Of a stretch of DNA of 64,000 bases, positions 54,453 to 62,437 are shown piece after piece; the first letter of the stretch is position 1, and the number at the start of each line of letters is the position of its first letter. This DNA is from Neisseria sp. MVDL19-042950 (GTDB lineage: Bacteria > Pseudomonadota > Gammaproteobacteria > Burkholderiales > Neisseriaceae), in contig NZ_JAUKWH010000003.1 in assembly GCF_030504625.1 (NCBI RefSeq), positions 62,001-126,000 on the forward strand. Reading direction: 5' to 3'. A program made the position numbers and the translations under genes. The notes beneath the pieces are model-generated. The model had not been told where the DNA came from and searched no databases. It saw only the letters and a list, made by a program, of their open reading frames with translations.

Positions 54453-54923
54453 ATGAAATACCACTTTCAATATGGATATACAGGTACGCGCGAGATAGTT
54501 ATTTTTTTAGATGAAGAAGGACTACAAGACAATATATGGGCTGATGATGATGGGGATATTTGTGTTTATAAGGATTTAACGGTTACGTTCGATATAGACC
54601 GTTATTTACGGCTGATGCAACATTTAAAACCCTTGCAAGAAATTGACACACAATTCGGGCGGGTACACATGACCGCGGATATTGAAAGTAAGAGCGCGGC
54701 CGAGACTTGCAAAATACGCGGTACATTTATAGAGGTGTACTACAAAGGCAACCTTTATATAGATGCACGTTGGTATTGCGATTGGTCGATGATTGATTTT
54801 GGTGTGTATTTAAACATGCCGAATCAGTTTTACACCGACCCCGCAGCATGGTTTGAAAAAGAGATTGCAGCGAAAGGGATTCAAAAGGCTAAAGAAGTTA
54901 TGGAGGCGGAACAATGCAAGTAA
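54453..54923 (+). CDS. Hypothetical protein
   Basis: I do not recognise this 156-residue protein. It is acidic, with YHFQYGYTGTREIVIFLDEEGLQDNIWADDDGD at the start in segments and several Trp and Tyr. It has a good RBS (AAAGGAAG). It overlaps the next gene by 10 bp, so the two are probably co-expressed. Confidence 0.65.
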   Translation: MKYHFQYGYTGTREIVIFLDEEGLQDNIWADDDGDICVYKDLTVTFDIDRYLRLMQHLKPLQEIDTQFGRVHMTADIESKSAAETCKIRGTFIEVYYKGNLYIDARWYCDWSMIDFGVYLNMPNQFYTDPAAWFEKEIAAKGIQKAKEVMEAEQCK

Positions 54924-55453
54924 ACAATGTTGACCATATTCTCACTCAAATATCAGAACTTCACCCGAAGCAAATGCGGGAAGTATTTATGACGATGTGG
55001 CGCAATATGGACAGTTTAAACGATGGTTTAACCGCGGACGACTGCATAGAAATTTTTGCTTCGGCCTTAAAAGGCAGTTCCGATTTTACTTACGACTTAC
55101 TGGCTCAAACATGTGAGGATTACAGCGTCGGTACTATGACGGAAACATTTTCATTATTGCCCCGCGCAACGTATGACAAGTTGTTTTCAGACGGCCTGAA
55201 AGGGGATATTCCACCTAATACAAGGCTGGATACGGTAGCTTTAACTAATCTGTTGATGCTTGAAAATGTCGCCAATGTGGAGGCCAGTATTAGAAATGGT
55301 TGTATAAGAGCAACACATTTCATAGGCTCTGATGGAAAATTTATCTATGATACAGGGATTGATGATGAAGAAAATCTATGGGAAATTGACGAATTTAGAG
55401 AAGCATACCCTAAAACGTGGTGGACAATTGAGCAAGTAATCTTTAATTTTTGA
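54914..55453 (+). CDS. Hypothetical protein
   Basis: The 179-residue acidic, mostly helical protein starts MQVNNVDHILTQISELHPKQ. No motif is recognised. It overlaps the previous gene by 10 bp and ends 6 bp before a hairpin. An uptake sequence core (TTCAGACGGCCTGAA) is inside it. Confidence 0.65.
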   Translation: MQVNNVDHILTQISELHPKQMREVFMTMWRNMDSLNDGLTADDCIEIFASALKGSSDFTYDLLAQTCEDYSVGTMTETFSLLPRATYDKLFSDGLKGDIPPNTRLDTVALTNLLMLENVANVEASIRNGCIRATHFIGSDGKFIYDTGIDDEENLWEIDEFREAYPKTWWTIEQVIFNF

Positions 55454-55459
55454 TGTAGC

Positions 55460-55492
55460 AGGCCGTCTGAAAAAGACGGTTTCAGACGGCCT
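55460..55492 (+). terminator. Paired uptake sequences, terminator
   Basis: A 13-bp stem with loop AAGACGG follows the hypothetical pair. It is the last uptake sequence before the AT-rich cassette. Confidence 0.75.
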
Positions 55493-55715
55493 GAATATGG
55501 CAGATGGGAAACCCGTTTGTCAAAATCCAGCCCGCAGCAGCCCCGTTCCCGGCTCCGTACCTCCGCCCGAAACGTCCCCACGCCCCCAAGCCGGACTTGA
55601 CCATGCCGACCGCTCCGGCACCTGCGGCAACCTACGCAACCGGCAAGCCCAAGCCCGACTTGCCCCCTCCTGCGGGAATTATCATCATTTTTTTCTTATT
55701 TATTATTAATGTATG
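55493..55715. other. GC-rich to AT-rich junction, no clear gene
   Basis: 55,500-55,680 is GC-rich and encodes a proline-rich open frame (for example KRPHAPKPDLTMPTAPAPAA) with no recognised homologue. At about 55,685 the composition changes sharply to AT-rich. This is probably the left boundary of an inserted cassette. Confidence 0.5.
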
Positions 55716-56573
55716 CTACTCCCCAATAAAATCATTCATTTGTTCTCGCAACCAAGATAAAAATTTAATTCTGCGATAATCAGTTTCAAAAGCTATCTCT
55801 GATAGCAAATAATATCCAGATCCATCCTCCTTGAAATCATAAGGTGCGATTAATATTCCTTGCTTTATTTCGTCTTCGACCATCAGCTCAGAAGCCATAG
55901 CGGTTCCCAGTCCCGCGATTGCAGCTTGAATGGATAGATAAAAGTGTTCAAAAAACATATTCTCTTTACATGAAAATTTATTTCCATGACACTTCTCCCA
56001 ATCTTTCCATGCATGAGGGCGTGTGTATGTATGCAACTTTTTTGTATCCGTAGCAAGTGAAGGGATATGTACCGGCCCCATTCTTTCATTACACAAAAAT
56101 TCCGAATAAATTGTTTTAGGCCATGAAAAGTCATTTCGCCGTATAGCCACATCAATCTTTTGATGATGAAAATCTACTTTCCCCCCAGCCGCTAAAATCA
56201 CCACATTAAAGCCAAACTCCTTTGGGAAACGAGTAATTCTAGGAATTAACCATCTCATCGCCAAAGTAGGTTCGCACGAGACCACCAAATCTTTATCTTT
56301 ACCATGATCTAATTTAGTTAATGTGCTTTGGAGTTCTGAAAAAATGTACTGGCAGGATTCATATAATATTAATCCTGCAGAAGAAAGTCGGAGATTACGG
56401 CCTTGCTTAACAAATAATGTTTCATTCAAGTGCTCTTCTAGAAGCTTTAATTGCTTGCTTACCGCACCATGTGTTACATGAAGTTGCTGCGAAGCAGCAA
56501 CTAGACTTCCATATTTTCCAACGAAATAAAAAAACTTGAGTGCATTAAGTGGTAATCGTCTAATGTTTTCCAT
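55716..56573 (-). CDS. LysR-type transcriptional regulator (GcvA-like)
   Basis: The 285-residue protein has the LysR winged helix (LPLNALKFFYFVGKYGSLVAASQQLHVTHGAVSKQLKLLEEHL in segments over residues 7-50) and a substrate-binding domain. The core phrases LNALKFF and VTHGAVSKQLK are typical of the GcvA subgroup. It is divergent from the dioxygenase operon, with a palindrome between them, so it probably controls that operon in response to an amino acid. ATG 56573 fits; in-frame upstream starts lack an RBS. Confidence 0.92.
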   Translation of the reverse strand: MENIRRLPLNALKFFYFVGKYGSLVAASQQLHVTHGAVSKQLKLLEEHLNETLFVKQGRNLRLSSAGLILYESCQYIFSELQSTLTKLDHGKDKDLVVSCEPTLAMRWLIPRITRFPKEFGFNVVILAAGGKVDFHHQKIDVAIRRNDFSWPKTIYSEFLCNERMGPVHIPSLATDTKKLHTYTRPHAWKDWEKCHGNKFSCKENMFFEHFYLSIQAAIAGLGTAMASELMVEDEIKQGILIAPYDFKEDGSGYYLLSEIAFETDYRRIKFLSWLREQMNDFIGE

Positions 56574-56616
56574 AATCTCACACATGAAAAGATAATAATT
56601 CGATTTTTTTAGTTTA

Positions 56617-56633
56617 AATTTTGGAGCAAAATT
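56617..56633. promoter_or_regulatory. Probable LysR operator
   Basis: The perfect palindrome AATTTTG-GAG-CAAAATT lies in the 104-bp gap between the regulator and the dioxygenase gene. It contains the T-N11-A pattern of LysR sites. A -10-like CATAAT (56641-56646) follows on the right. Confidence 0.6.
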
Positions 56634-56677
56634 CTTCGCACATAATGGCTCATACAATTTCAAAGCGAGGAATTATT

Positions 56678-57436
56678 ATGATATATCAAAATATTAAATC
56701 GAACTCTTCATCTATTGAAACCATCAAAGAGCAAGTTAAAAGTAACTATTTCTCACACATTCCTTCAGAACAAGCAAGACAGATTATTGGAGAGATTCTA
56801 CTGCATTATCCTTCTAAAGAATCAATAAATGAATTTATCAACACTTGGTTCAATTTAGAAGAAGACACTTTCATGGCTGATGGAGGTAAATATCGTGAAA
56901 GAACACATGCGGTTTTCGCTTCGTCGGTATCCGACAATTCGGTGTGCCTATTACTGTACCAACCACATTTCCAAACAAAATATTACAATGAGCTAAATGG
57001 AGGGGTAGCTAGATACTTTAAAGAAATCCCTGAACAAGTGTTAAAAAATGAGGTGTTTGAGGGATTGATGAAATTTGCCTACCTACTATTTTCAGGGCTT
57101 AAACCTACAAACTATTTTATTGAGATCCATCAGTTCCGTATAAAAGCTAAAGAAGGTGTTATCGGATTACCCACGCCCGAAGGTATCCATCGTGATGGCG
57201 TTTCATACGTTTTAATGGCGATGGTTAAAAGAAATAACGTTCAAGGTGGAGAAACGACAATTTACGATTTAGATAAACAACCATTAGCACAATTTACCTT
57301 AATGGATACTTTGGATATCGCTATTGTAGATGATACAAAAGTATTCCACGGTGTATCTCCTGTTTACAAACATTCAGCAATTGAAGGCGAAGCATATCGA
57401 GATATATTAGTTATCACCTTTAAAGAAACGGATTAA
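56678..57436 (+). CDS. 2-oxoglutarate/Fe(II) dioxygenase, BsmA/amino-acid hydroxylase type
   Basis: The 252-residue protein has the iron ligands His171-x-Asp173 (PEGIHRDGVSYV) and His224 (DDTKVFHGVSPV), and Arg241 (YRDILVITF) for 2-oxoglutarate. This fits the 2OG-Fe_Oxy_2 family, whose members (for example L-isoleucine dioxygenase) hydroxylate free aliphatic amino acids. ATG 56678 follows GAGGAATT. It is first in an operon with an amino-acid exporter 3 bp downstream. The substrate cannot be read from sequence. Codon use is AT-rich. Confidence 0.85.
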   Translation: MIYQNIKSNSSSIETIKEQVKSNYFSHIPSEQARQIIGEILLHYPSKESINEFINTWFNLEEDTFMADGGKYRERTHAVFASSVSDNSVCLLLYQPHFQTKYYNELNGGVARYFKEIPEQVLKNEVFEGLMKFAYLLFSGLKPTNYFIEIHQFRIKAKEGVIGLPTPEGIHRDGVSYVLMAMVKRNNVQGGETTIYDLDKQPLAQFTLMDTLDIAIVDDTKVFHGVSPVYKHSAIEGEAYRDILVITFKETD

Positions 57437-57439
57437 GTC

Positions 57440-58057
57440 ATGCAAGAACTCATAGCCGTAGCCTTAATTACCATACTTGCGGTTATCAGTCCCGGTGGGG
57501 ACTTCGCCATGGTCACTAGAAACAGTTATCTGCATGGCAGGAGAGCAGGAGTATTGACATCTTTAGGTATAGCTTCTGCCGTTTGGATCCATGTAGGTTA
57601 CACACTTCTAGGTGTCAGCATATTGTTGCTCAAATTTCCTACATTGTTTCATTTTATAAAGATATTGGGCGCAATTTATTTAGTTTATATCGGATTTAAA
57701 ACATTTAATCATCACAACGTAACCGTGGATTTAAATGCCTCATCAAAGACACTTAGTGATATCGAAGCATTTAAAAATGGTTTTGTAACAAATGCTTTAA
57801 ATCCCAAAACAACTCTATTTGTATTGAGTACGTTTACTCAAATAGTAAAACCAACCACTTCTATTTACATCCAATTAGGGTATGGGGCATTTATGTCTAT
57901 TGCACATCTAATTTGGTTTGTATTTGTAGCGGAGGTGTTATCCAGCCCATTAATTAGAAATAGATTATTGCAAAAACAGAAATATGTTAACCGTTTTATC
58001 GGAGCAATTTTAATTTTGCTGGGTGGAATGCTGATATTTTCATCAATTCCGTTTTGA
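57440..58057 (+). CDS. LysE/RhtB family amino-acid exporter
   Basis: The 205-residue protein has six hydrophobic segments and the family signature AVISPGGDFAMVTRNSYLHGRRAGVLTSLGIASAVWIHVGYTLLG in segments over residues 14-60. Members export lysine, threonine, homoserine or branched-chain amino acids at the inner membrane. It follows the dioxygenase by 3 bp, so it probably exports its product. The thrH-like gene starts 26 bp later. Confidence 0.93.
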   Translation: MQELIAVALITILAVISPGGDFAMVTRNSYLHGRRAGVLTSLGIASAVWIHVGYTLLGVSILLLKFPTLFHFIKILGAIYLVYIGFKTFNHHNVTVDLNASSKTLSDIEAFKNGFVTNALNPKTTLFVLSTFTQIVKPTTSIYIQLGYGAFMSIAHLIWFVFVAEVLSSPLIRNRLLQKQKYVNRFIGAILILLGGMLIFSSIPF

Positions 58058-58083
58058 GCGAAATTAAACAAGGAGAAAATATT

Positions 58084-58700
58084 ATGGAACGTTTTGCTTT
58101 TTTAGACTTGGAAGGGGTCCTGTATCCCGAGATTTGGGAAATTTATGCACACAAGCTTGGATTGCCGGAGTTGGGCAAAACTACTAGAGAAGAACCTGAT
58201 TTTAAAAAATTGGTTAGTGAAAGAATCAAAATACTGAAAAAAACAATGTCCAATTGCAACATCTATCCACGTTATCTAAACAAATTAAGCTACTAGATGG
58301 TGCCTTGGACTTTGTAAAATCCTTACAAAAAATGCATTTTGACATTTATATTGTTACTGATGCCTTTGTGGAAATTATTGGGGATAACGTTAAAAATTTG
58401 GGAATATGTAATATTTATCCTAACCACTTTATATGTGATGAGTCGGGGTATATTACTGACGCGATTTATATGCGAGAAAAAGGGAAATATGAAGTCTTGG
58501 AACAAATATTAAAAGAGAAGCGAAACGCTTATTCTATTGCGATAGGCGATACTTTTAATGATTTCACTATGCTTGACTATGCAGATGATGGCTTTTTGTT
58601 TAATCCTTCTCCACAGGCTTTGTTGATGGCTTTCCCAAATTTTAGAGTAGTACGAAACTATGATCAGATAACAGAATATTTAAAAGGAAAATTAGAATAG
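58084..58700 (+). pseudogene. thrH: ThrH-like HAD phosphatase, out of frame at an A7 tract
   Basis: The first 53 codons (MERFAFLDLEGVLYPEIWEIYA..) match the start of ThrH-type phosphoserine phosphatase/homoserine kinase proteins, with the DLEGVL nucleophile motif. The rest (from about 58240: QHLSTLSKQIKLLDGALDFV, then IAIGDTFNDFTML with the HAD motif IV) is in another frame. An eighth A in the A7 run at 58237-58243 would restore ILKKNNVQLQHLSTL and give about 205 residues. The gene is thus off, phase-variable or rescued by slippage. It is last in the operon. Confidence 0.8.
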
Positions 58701-58779
58701 GGTATATGAAGTATTTCTTTATTGAGTATTTACAAGTTATTTATCAATTATCCTTTAGAAACAATAATGAGGTTGACGC

Positions 58780-59775
58780 ATGAGGAAAGTTAAAATTACA
58801 GAAGCATACTGCGTTGAATTGGGAGATGTAGTAGACATTGACCGTGCTCATGAAGAATCTATGAGAGGAGGAGCACCTTATAAAAGATTTGAGTTTCTGT
58901 GCTCTGACCCTAGATGCAGGGAAAAGGGTGTGAAAATAATAGGGGTAAACTACGATAAACCTATCTCTCAACAGCAAAATGCAATGCATTTCCGAGAAAA
59001 TCACGAATATAAACATCATCCCGATTGTGAATGGGTAATCATGCATAATTACCTGAGCCACCCATCTCCACACCCGGGTGAAACAGAACGTTTAGCTGTA
59101 ATCCGGCAACAAACTTACAATACAGTTTCTGACTGGATTACAACATACACACCTTATGAACCTGATACCGGGGTTCGTACAGAAAGCAGTCCAGTAACTG
59201 TTTTGGGTTCAAATACAGTCAATCCCTCTTCCCAGTCCCAAGACAAAATACATACGGGCAGCCATGGAAGAACAACTCATTCCTTTCAAAAAATTTGCCA
59301 ATATCACTATGAACTTGCAAAAGTACTGCCAAATTTAAATGACTTAAAAGAAATCCCATTGCACGTAATAGGCTTAGGAGATACCAATTTCTATAAGTAT
59401 TTTCGGTTAATCAAATATGCATTAATACTGGACAATGAAGAACATGAGTATGACTGCATATTATTTGGCCAGCTTTCCAACAATAATGGAATAAAAAAAT
59501 ATGGAACAGGTTTTAGAGTTAAGTTCTGGGCGAAAATAAATGAGCTAGCAGTCACTATTTATATATCACCAGAGCAAATACGCGAATACCGCCATCGTAA
59601 TGCTCTGCTTGATATATTGAACAATCATGAGAAATTTGAAAGTTTGACCGCGTATTTTATACCAAAGCCTAACATCGTTACTGAGTATAAATTTGATTCC
59701 GGTTGGAAGGAAATACAAATAACCATCTCTGATTTGAATTTTTTTAGATTAATTGGTACGCCTAAAAAAACATAA
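58780..59775 (+). CDS. Hypothetical protein with possible zinc site
   Basis: I do not recognise this 331-residue protein. Its N-terminal part has CSDPRC (about residues 41-46), HFRENHEYKHHPDC (about 70-83) and nearby residues that could bind zinc, spaced rather like the N-terminal ribbon of CoiA-type proteins. A polar Ser/Thr-rich linker and an alpha/beta C-terminal part follow (about 180-330). The RBS is weak and the gene is AT-rich. It overlaps the convergent gene by 27 bp. Confidence 0.65.
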   Translation: MRKVKITEAYCVELGDVVDIDRAHEESMRGGAPYKRFEFLCSDPRCREKGVKIIGVNYDKPISQQQNAMHFRENHEYKHHPDCEWVIMHNYLSHPSPHPGETERLAVIRQQTYNTVSDWITTYTPYEPDTGVRTESSPVTVLGSNTVNPSSQSQDKIHTGSHGRTTHSFQKICQYHYELAKVLPNLNDLKEIPLHVIGLGDTNFYKYFRLIKYALILDNEEHEYDCILFGQLSNNNGIKKYGTGFRVKFWAKINELAVTIYISPEQIREYRHRNALLDILNNHEKFESLTAYFIPKPNIVTEYKFDSGWKEIQITISDLNFFRLIGTPKKT

Positions 59776-60168
59776 TTGATTGTTTTCAGATATACAAGTA
59801 TCCAGCTCGTACTGATGAAGGATGAAAGTGACCAACTTATGAATATCGACTGTATCCAGCATTTGAATATCCGCATCCTCAGCTTTTTTTAATCTCTCAA
59901 AAAGCTCAGAGGGCCAAACATTCTCTCTTCCTACCGCCAGCGTCAGAGAAAAGGTTTCTCCGTTTAATCCGTGCATGTCCACCGCAGAAAAACAACCATC
60001 TTTATAACGGTAAAAATCCCAATGGATTTTATCAATCCCGTTCAGATGTTTATCAAGATATGTAGTCAATTGATTAAGTTTGGCTACACACTGTGGGGTT
60101 ATTTCATCTCGCCCCAGTGTTGAATCAAAAATATAATTTGTGGTGTATTGATGTAATTTGTTTTTCAT
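59749..60168 (-). CDS. Hypothetical protein
   Basis: The 139-residue protein starts MKNKLHQYTTNYIFDSTLGRD and contains KIHWDFYRYKDGCFSAVDMHGLNG and SLTLAVGRENVWPSELFERLK in segments. No family is recognised. It is preceded by AAGGAATC and shares 27 bp with the convergent gene. Composition changes back toward neisserial near 60,180. Confidence 0.6.
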   Translation of the reverse strand: MKNKLHQYTTNYIFDSTLGRDEITPQCVAKLNQLTTYLDKHLNGIDKIHWDFYRYKDGCFSAVDMHGLNGETFSLTLAVGRENVWPSELFERLKKAEDADIQMLDTVDIHKLVTFILHQYELDTCISENNQLCFFRRTN

Positions 60169-60197
60169 ATCAGATTCCTTTTTGATTTCTAGTTTGC

Positions 60198-60941
60198 TTA
60201 ATTGCCGAATAATAATTTAGGAAACTCCTGTCGAAGTTCCCCATTGAGCAAACATCCATTGGCACGCTTACTGCGCTTTATGCCGTCTGCTCCCCAGCTG
60301 CCCCATTGTTTGAAGAAAAACGCGGCTCCGGCAGCTTCGCATTGTTGCCGGATGTTATCCGCCCAAGTAGGGAACATCCGTCTTGCTTTGGAGCCGGATT
60401 CCCCGCCGACGATAACCCACTCGATGTTTGCAAGGTTTAAAGGCCCCAAATCTTCCAGCAGCGGTTCGCAGGAAATAAAACGGACGGTTGCCGGAATATT
60501 CCTCAGCAGTTCGATCCGGGGCAGTCCGTAACGCCGGTCTTCTACCGATACGCCGAGCCATACGTTTTCGGGAACGGTTCGCGTAGCGAAGTATTCCGCC
60601 ATTCTTTCCGCCCGTTTGGTCAGCACCTGATAAGTGTGCTGCGGTGTTTGCCGGATGGTTTCAAAAATACGGTCGATGTAGGCAAACGGTACGTCTTCGT
60701 GAAACGTGTCGGACATGGAGTTCACAAAATAAACCGCCGGCTTTTTTCTATCGGCGGGTTCTTTCAGACGGCCTTCCATCAGGGTAAGGGCAAAACCGTT
60801 TTCATAACCGGGCGTGTTCATGGACTGCAAACGCTTCGCCATTGATTCGGCGTAGCAGTTTTTGCATCCGGGCGATATTTTGGTACAGCCGGTTATGGGA
60901 TTCCATGTACGTTCCGTCCACTCGATATTGCTGTTGGCCAT
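60198..60941 (-). CDS. DUF5131 (phage Gp37/Gp68 family) radical-SAM-like protein
   Basis: The 247-residue protein has IEWTERTWNPITGCTKISPGCKNCYAESMAKRL in segments, with Cys-x6-Cys-x2-Cys near residues 19-29 for an iron-sulfur cluster. Also seen are GVSVEDRRYGLPRIELL, FISCEPLLEDLG and WVIVGGESG. The family is found in phages and elements; the function is not established. It lies 16 bp after the broken methylase on the same strand. Confidence 0.88.
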   Translation of the reverse strand: MANSNIEWTERTWNPITGCTKISPGCKNCYAESMAKRLQSMNTPGYENGFALTLMEGRLKEPADRKKPAVYFVNSMSDTFHEDVPFAYIDRIFETIRQTPQHTYQVLTKRAERMAEYFATRTVPENVWLGVSVEDRRYGLPRIELLRNIPATVRFISCEPLLEDLGPLNLANIEWVIVGGESGSKARRMFPTWADNIRQQCEAAGAAFFFKQWGSWGADGIKRSKRANGCLLNGELRQEFPKLLFGN

Positions 60942-60957
60942 AAAAACTCCCCCAATA

Positions 60958-61956
60958 TTAAAAGCCGATTGCCTGCTGCGCTGTCCGCTGTTCGTGCAAA
61001 TTGACGAAAGCAGGATTCAATTCAATACCTATCCACTTTCGCCCCAAGCGGTTGGCCGTTTCCGCAACCGTGCCGCTGCCTGAAAACGGATCCAGCACCC
61101 AATCACCCGGGCGGGAACCGGCCAAAATACACGGCTCGATCAGTTTCGGCGGGAAAGCCGCCAAATGGTCGTGGCGGGCGGCTACGGTGGATACCGGCCA
61201 TACGCTGCGCTTGTTACGCAGCGGCCGGGCAGGTGTGTGCTCACGGTTACTGCGGTGTTGGGTTGCACGTTGGCCGGGATTCGGCATTGCCGTATATTTT
61301 CCTTTCGTCCGGCAGAAATCATTTTGCCGGTTTGCACCGGGGCGGTCGTAACTGTCCGATGGCTCCCGGATGGCTTCGTGATCGAAGTAGTAACGGCTGT
61401 TTTTGGAAAGCAAAAAGAGATATTCGTGTGAGCGGACGCAGCGGTCGGTAACGGATTCGGGCATCGGGTTGGTTTTATGCCAAATGATGTCTTGGCGCAG
61501 ATACCAGCCGTCTGCCTGCAAAGCCAGGGCGACACGCCACGGAATGCCGATCAGGTCTTTGGCTTTGAGGCCGTCCGACAGCGGTGTGCTTTTCAGACGG
61601 CCTGTCAGTTGGACGTTTGTCTGAAACGAATCTTGATACCCGCTAAACGGGCTGCCGTCGGCATTGCGGCCTTTGCCGCTGCCTGCATAACTGTCGCCGA
61701 GGTTGAGCCATAAGGTTCCGTCATCGGCCAATACATCACGCACCATACGGAACACTTCCACCAAATTGCCGACGTACTCATTCACGGTCGGTTCCAAGCC
61801 GATTTATCCGTCATAACCGTAATCGCGCAAACCGTAATACGGCGGTGAGGTAATACAGGTTTGGACTTTCACGCCTTGTCGGGTCAGCCGGGGCAGCACT
61901 AGGCGGCAGTCGCCGGTAAACAGGCGGTCATTGTCAGGTTGGGCGGAAGAAATCAT
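60958..61956 (-). pseudogene. DNA methyltransferase (N4/N6 type), broken by an ochre codon
   Basis: The joined frame of about 332 codons starts MISSAQPDNDRLFTGDC (ATG 61956 after AAAGGTG) and holds the catalytic motif TSPPYYGLRDYG near residue 43. LWLNLGDSYAGSG and the SAM motif LDPFSGSGTVAETANRLGRKWIGIEL follow in segments near the end (beta-type order). At 61804-61806 the frame reads GGA TAA ATC where relatives have Gly-Gln-Ile (DGQIGLE), so a single C-to-T change at a CAA codon is likely. The break follows TSPPY directly, so the short product would be inactive. Confidence 0.85.
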
Positions 61957-62039
61957 GACTACACCTTTCATACTCGAAAGGCAGGCAGGGACAACTCCCA
62001 AGCCTGCCTTTGTTGATATATGGAACACCATTTGCCGCT

Positions 62040-62339
62040 TTAATTCTTGCCGCTGTTTTCCATTTCATGTTGCAAACGGTCAATTTCCGCTGCGATCAGC
62101 GCACCGGCGCGGACGAGATTTTCAATCGGGCTTTGCAGTTTCCATGTATTTTCACTCCACGGCCATCCGCGCGGGCATTTGTCGGATTGTGTCGAGGCGG
62201 CTTTCGCATAAGCCAATGCCGCCTCGACCAGCTCGCCGTTACGGTAGGCCATGTCTTTTTGCGTGGTGAAACCAAGATCATCGATTTGATGGCGGCGTTC
62301 TTCTGCGATCAGTTCCACGCCGGAAAGATTAGTCTTCAT
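62040..62339 (-). CDS. Small phage/plasmid protein with ELIAEERRHQI motif
   Basis: The 99-residue protein has LSGVELIAEERRHQIDDLGFTTQKDMAYRNGELVEAALAYA in segments. This pattern is common in small phage proteins of unknown function, together with WPWSENTWKLQSPIENLVRAGALIAAEIDRL. An RBS (AGGAGC) precedes it. It is probably on the same transcript as the methylase remnant. Confidence 0.75.
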   Translation of the reverse strand: MKTNLSGVELIAEERRHQIDDLGFTTQKDMAYRNGELVEAALAYAKAASTQSDKCPRGWPWSENTWKLQSPIENLVRAGALIAAEIDRLQHEMENSGKN

Positions 62340-62437
62340 AAAAGCTCCTTATATAGAATTAACGGACTACGCCGTCTGAAAAAAAAAAGATGCTTCCCGA
62401 CAGGAAACATCTCTCTAAAAAAACGCTACTGTGCAAA

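Noticed and set aside
55504-55779. Proline-rich small protein (about 91 residues).
   Set aside because: It spans the sharp GC-to-AT junction and lacks an RBS and recognisable features, so coding is doubtful.
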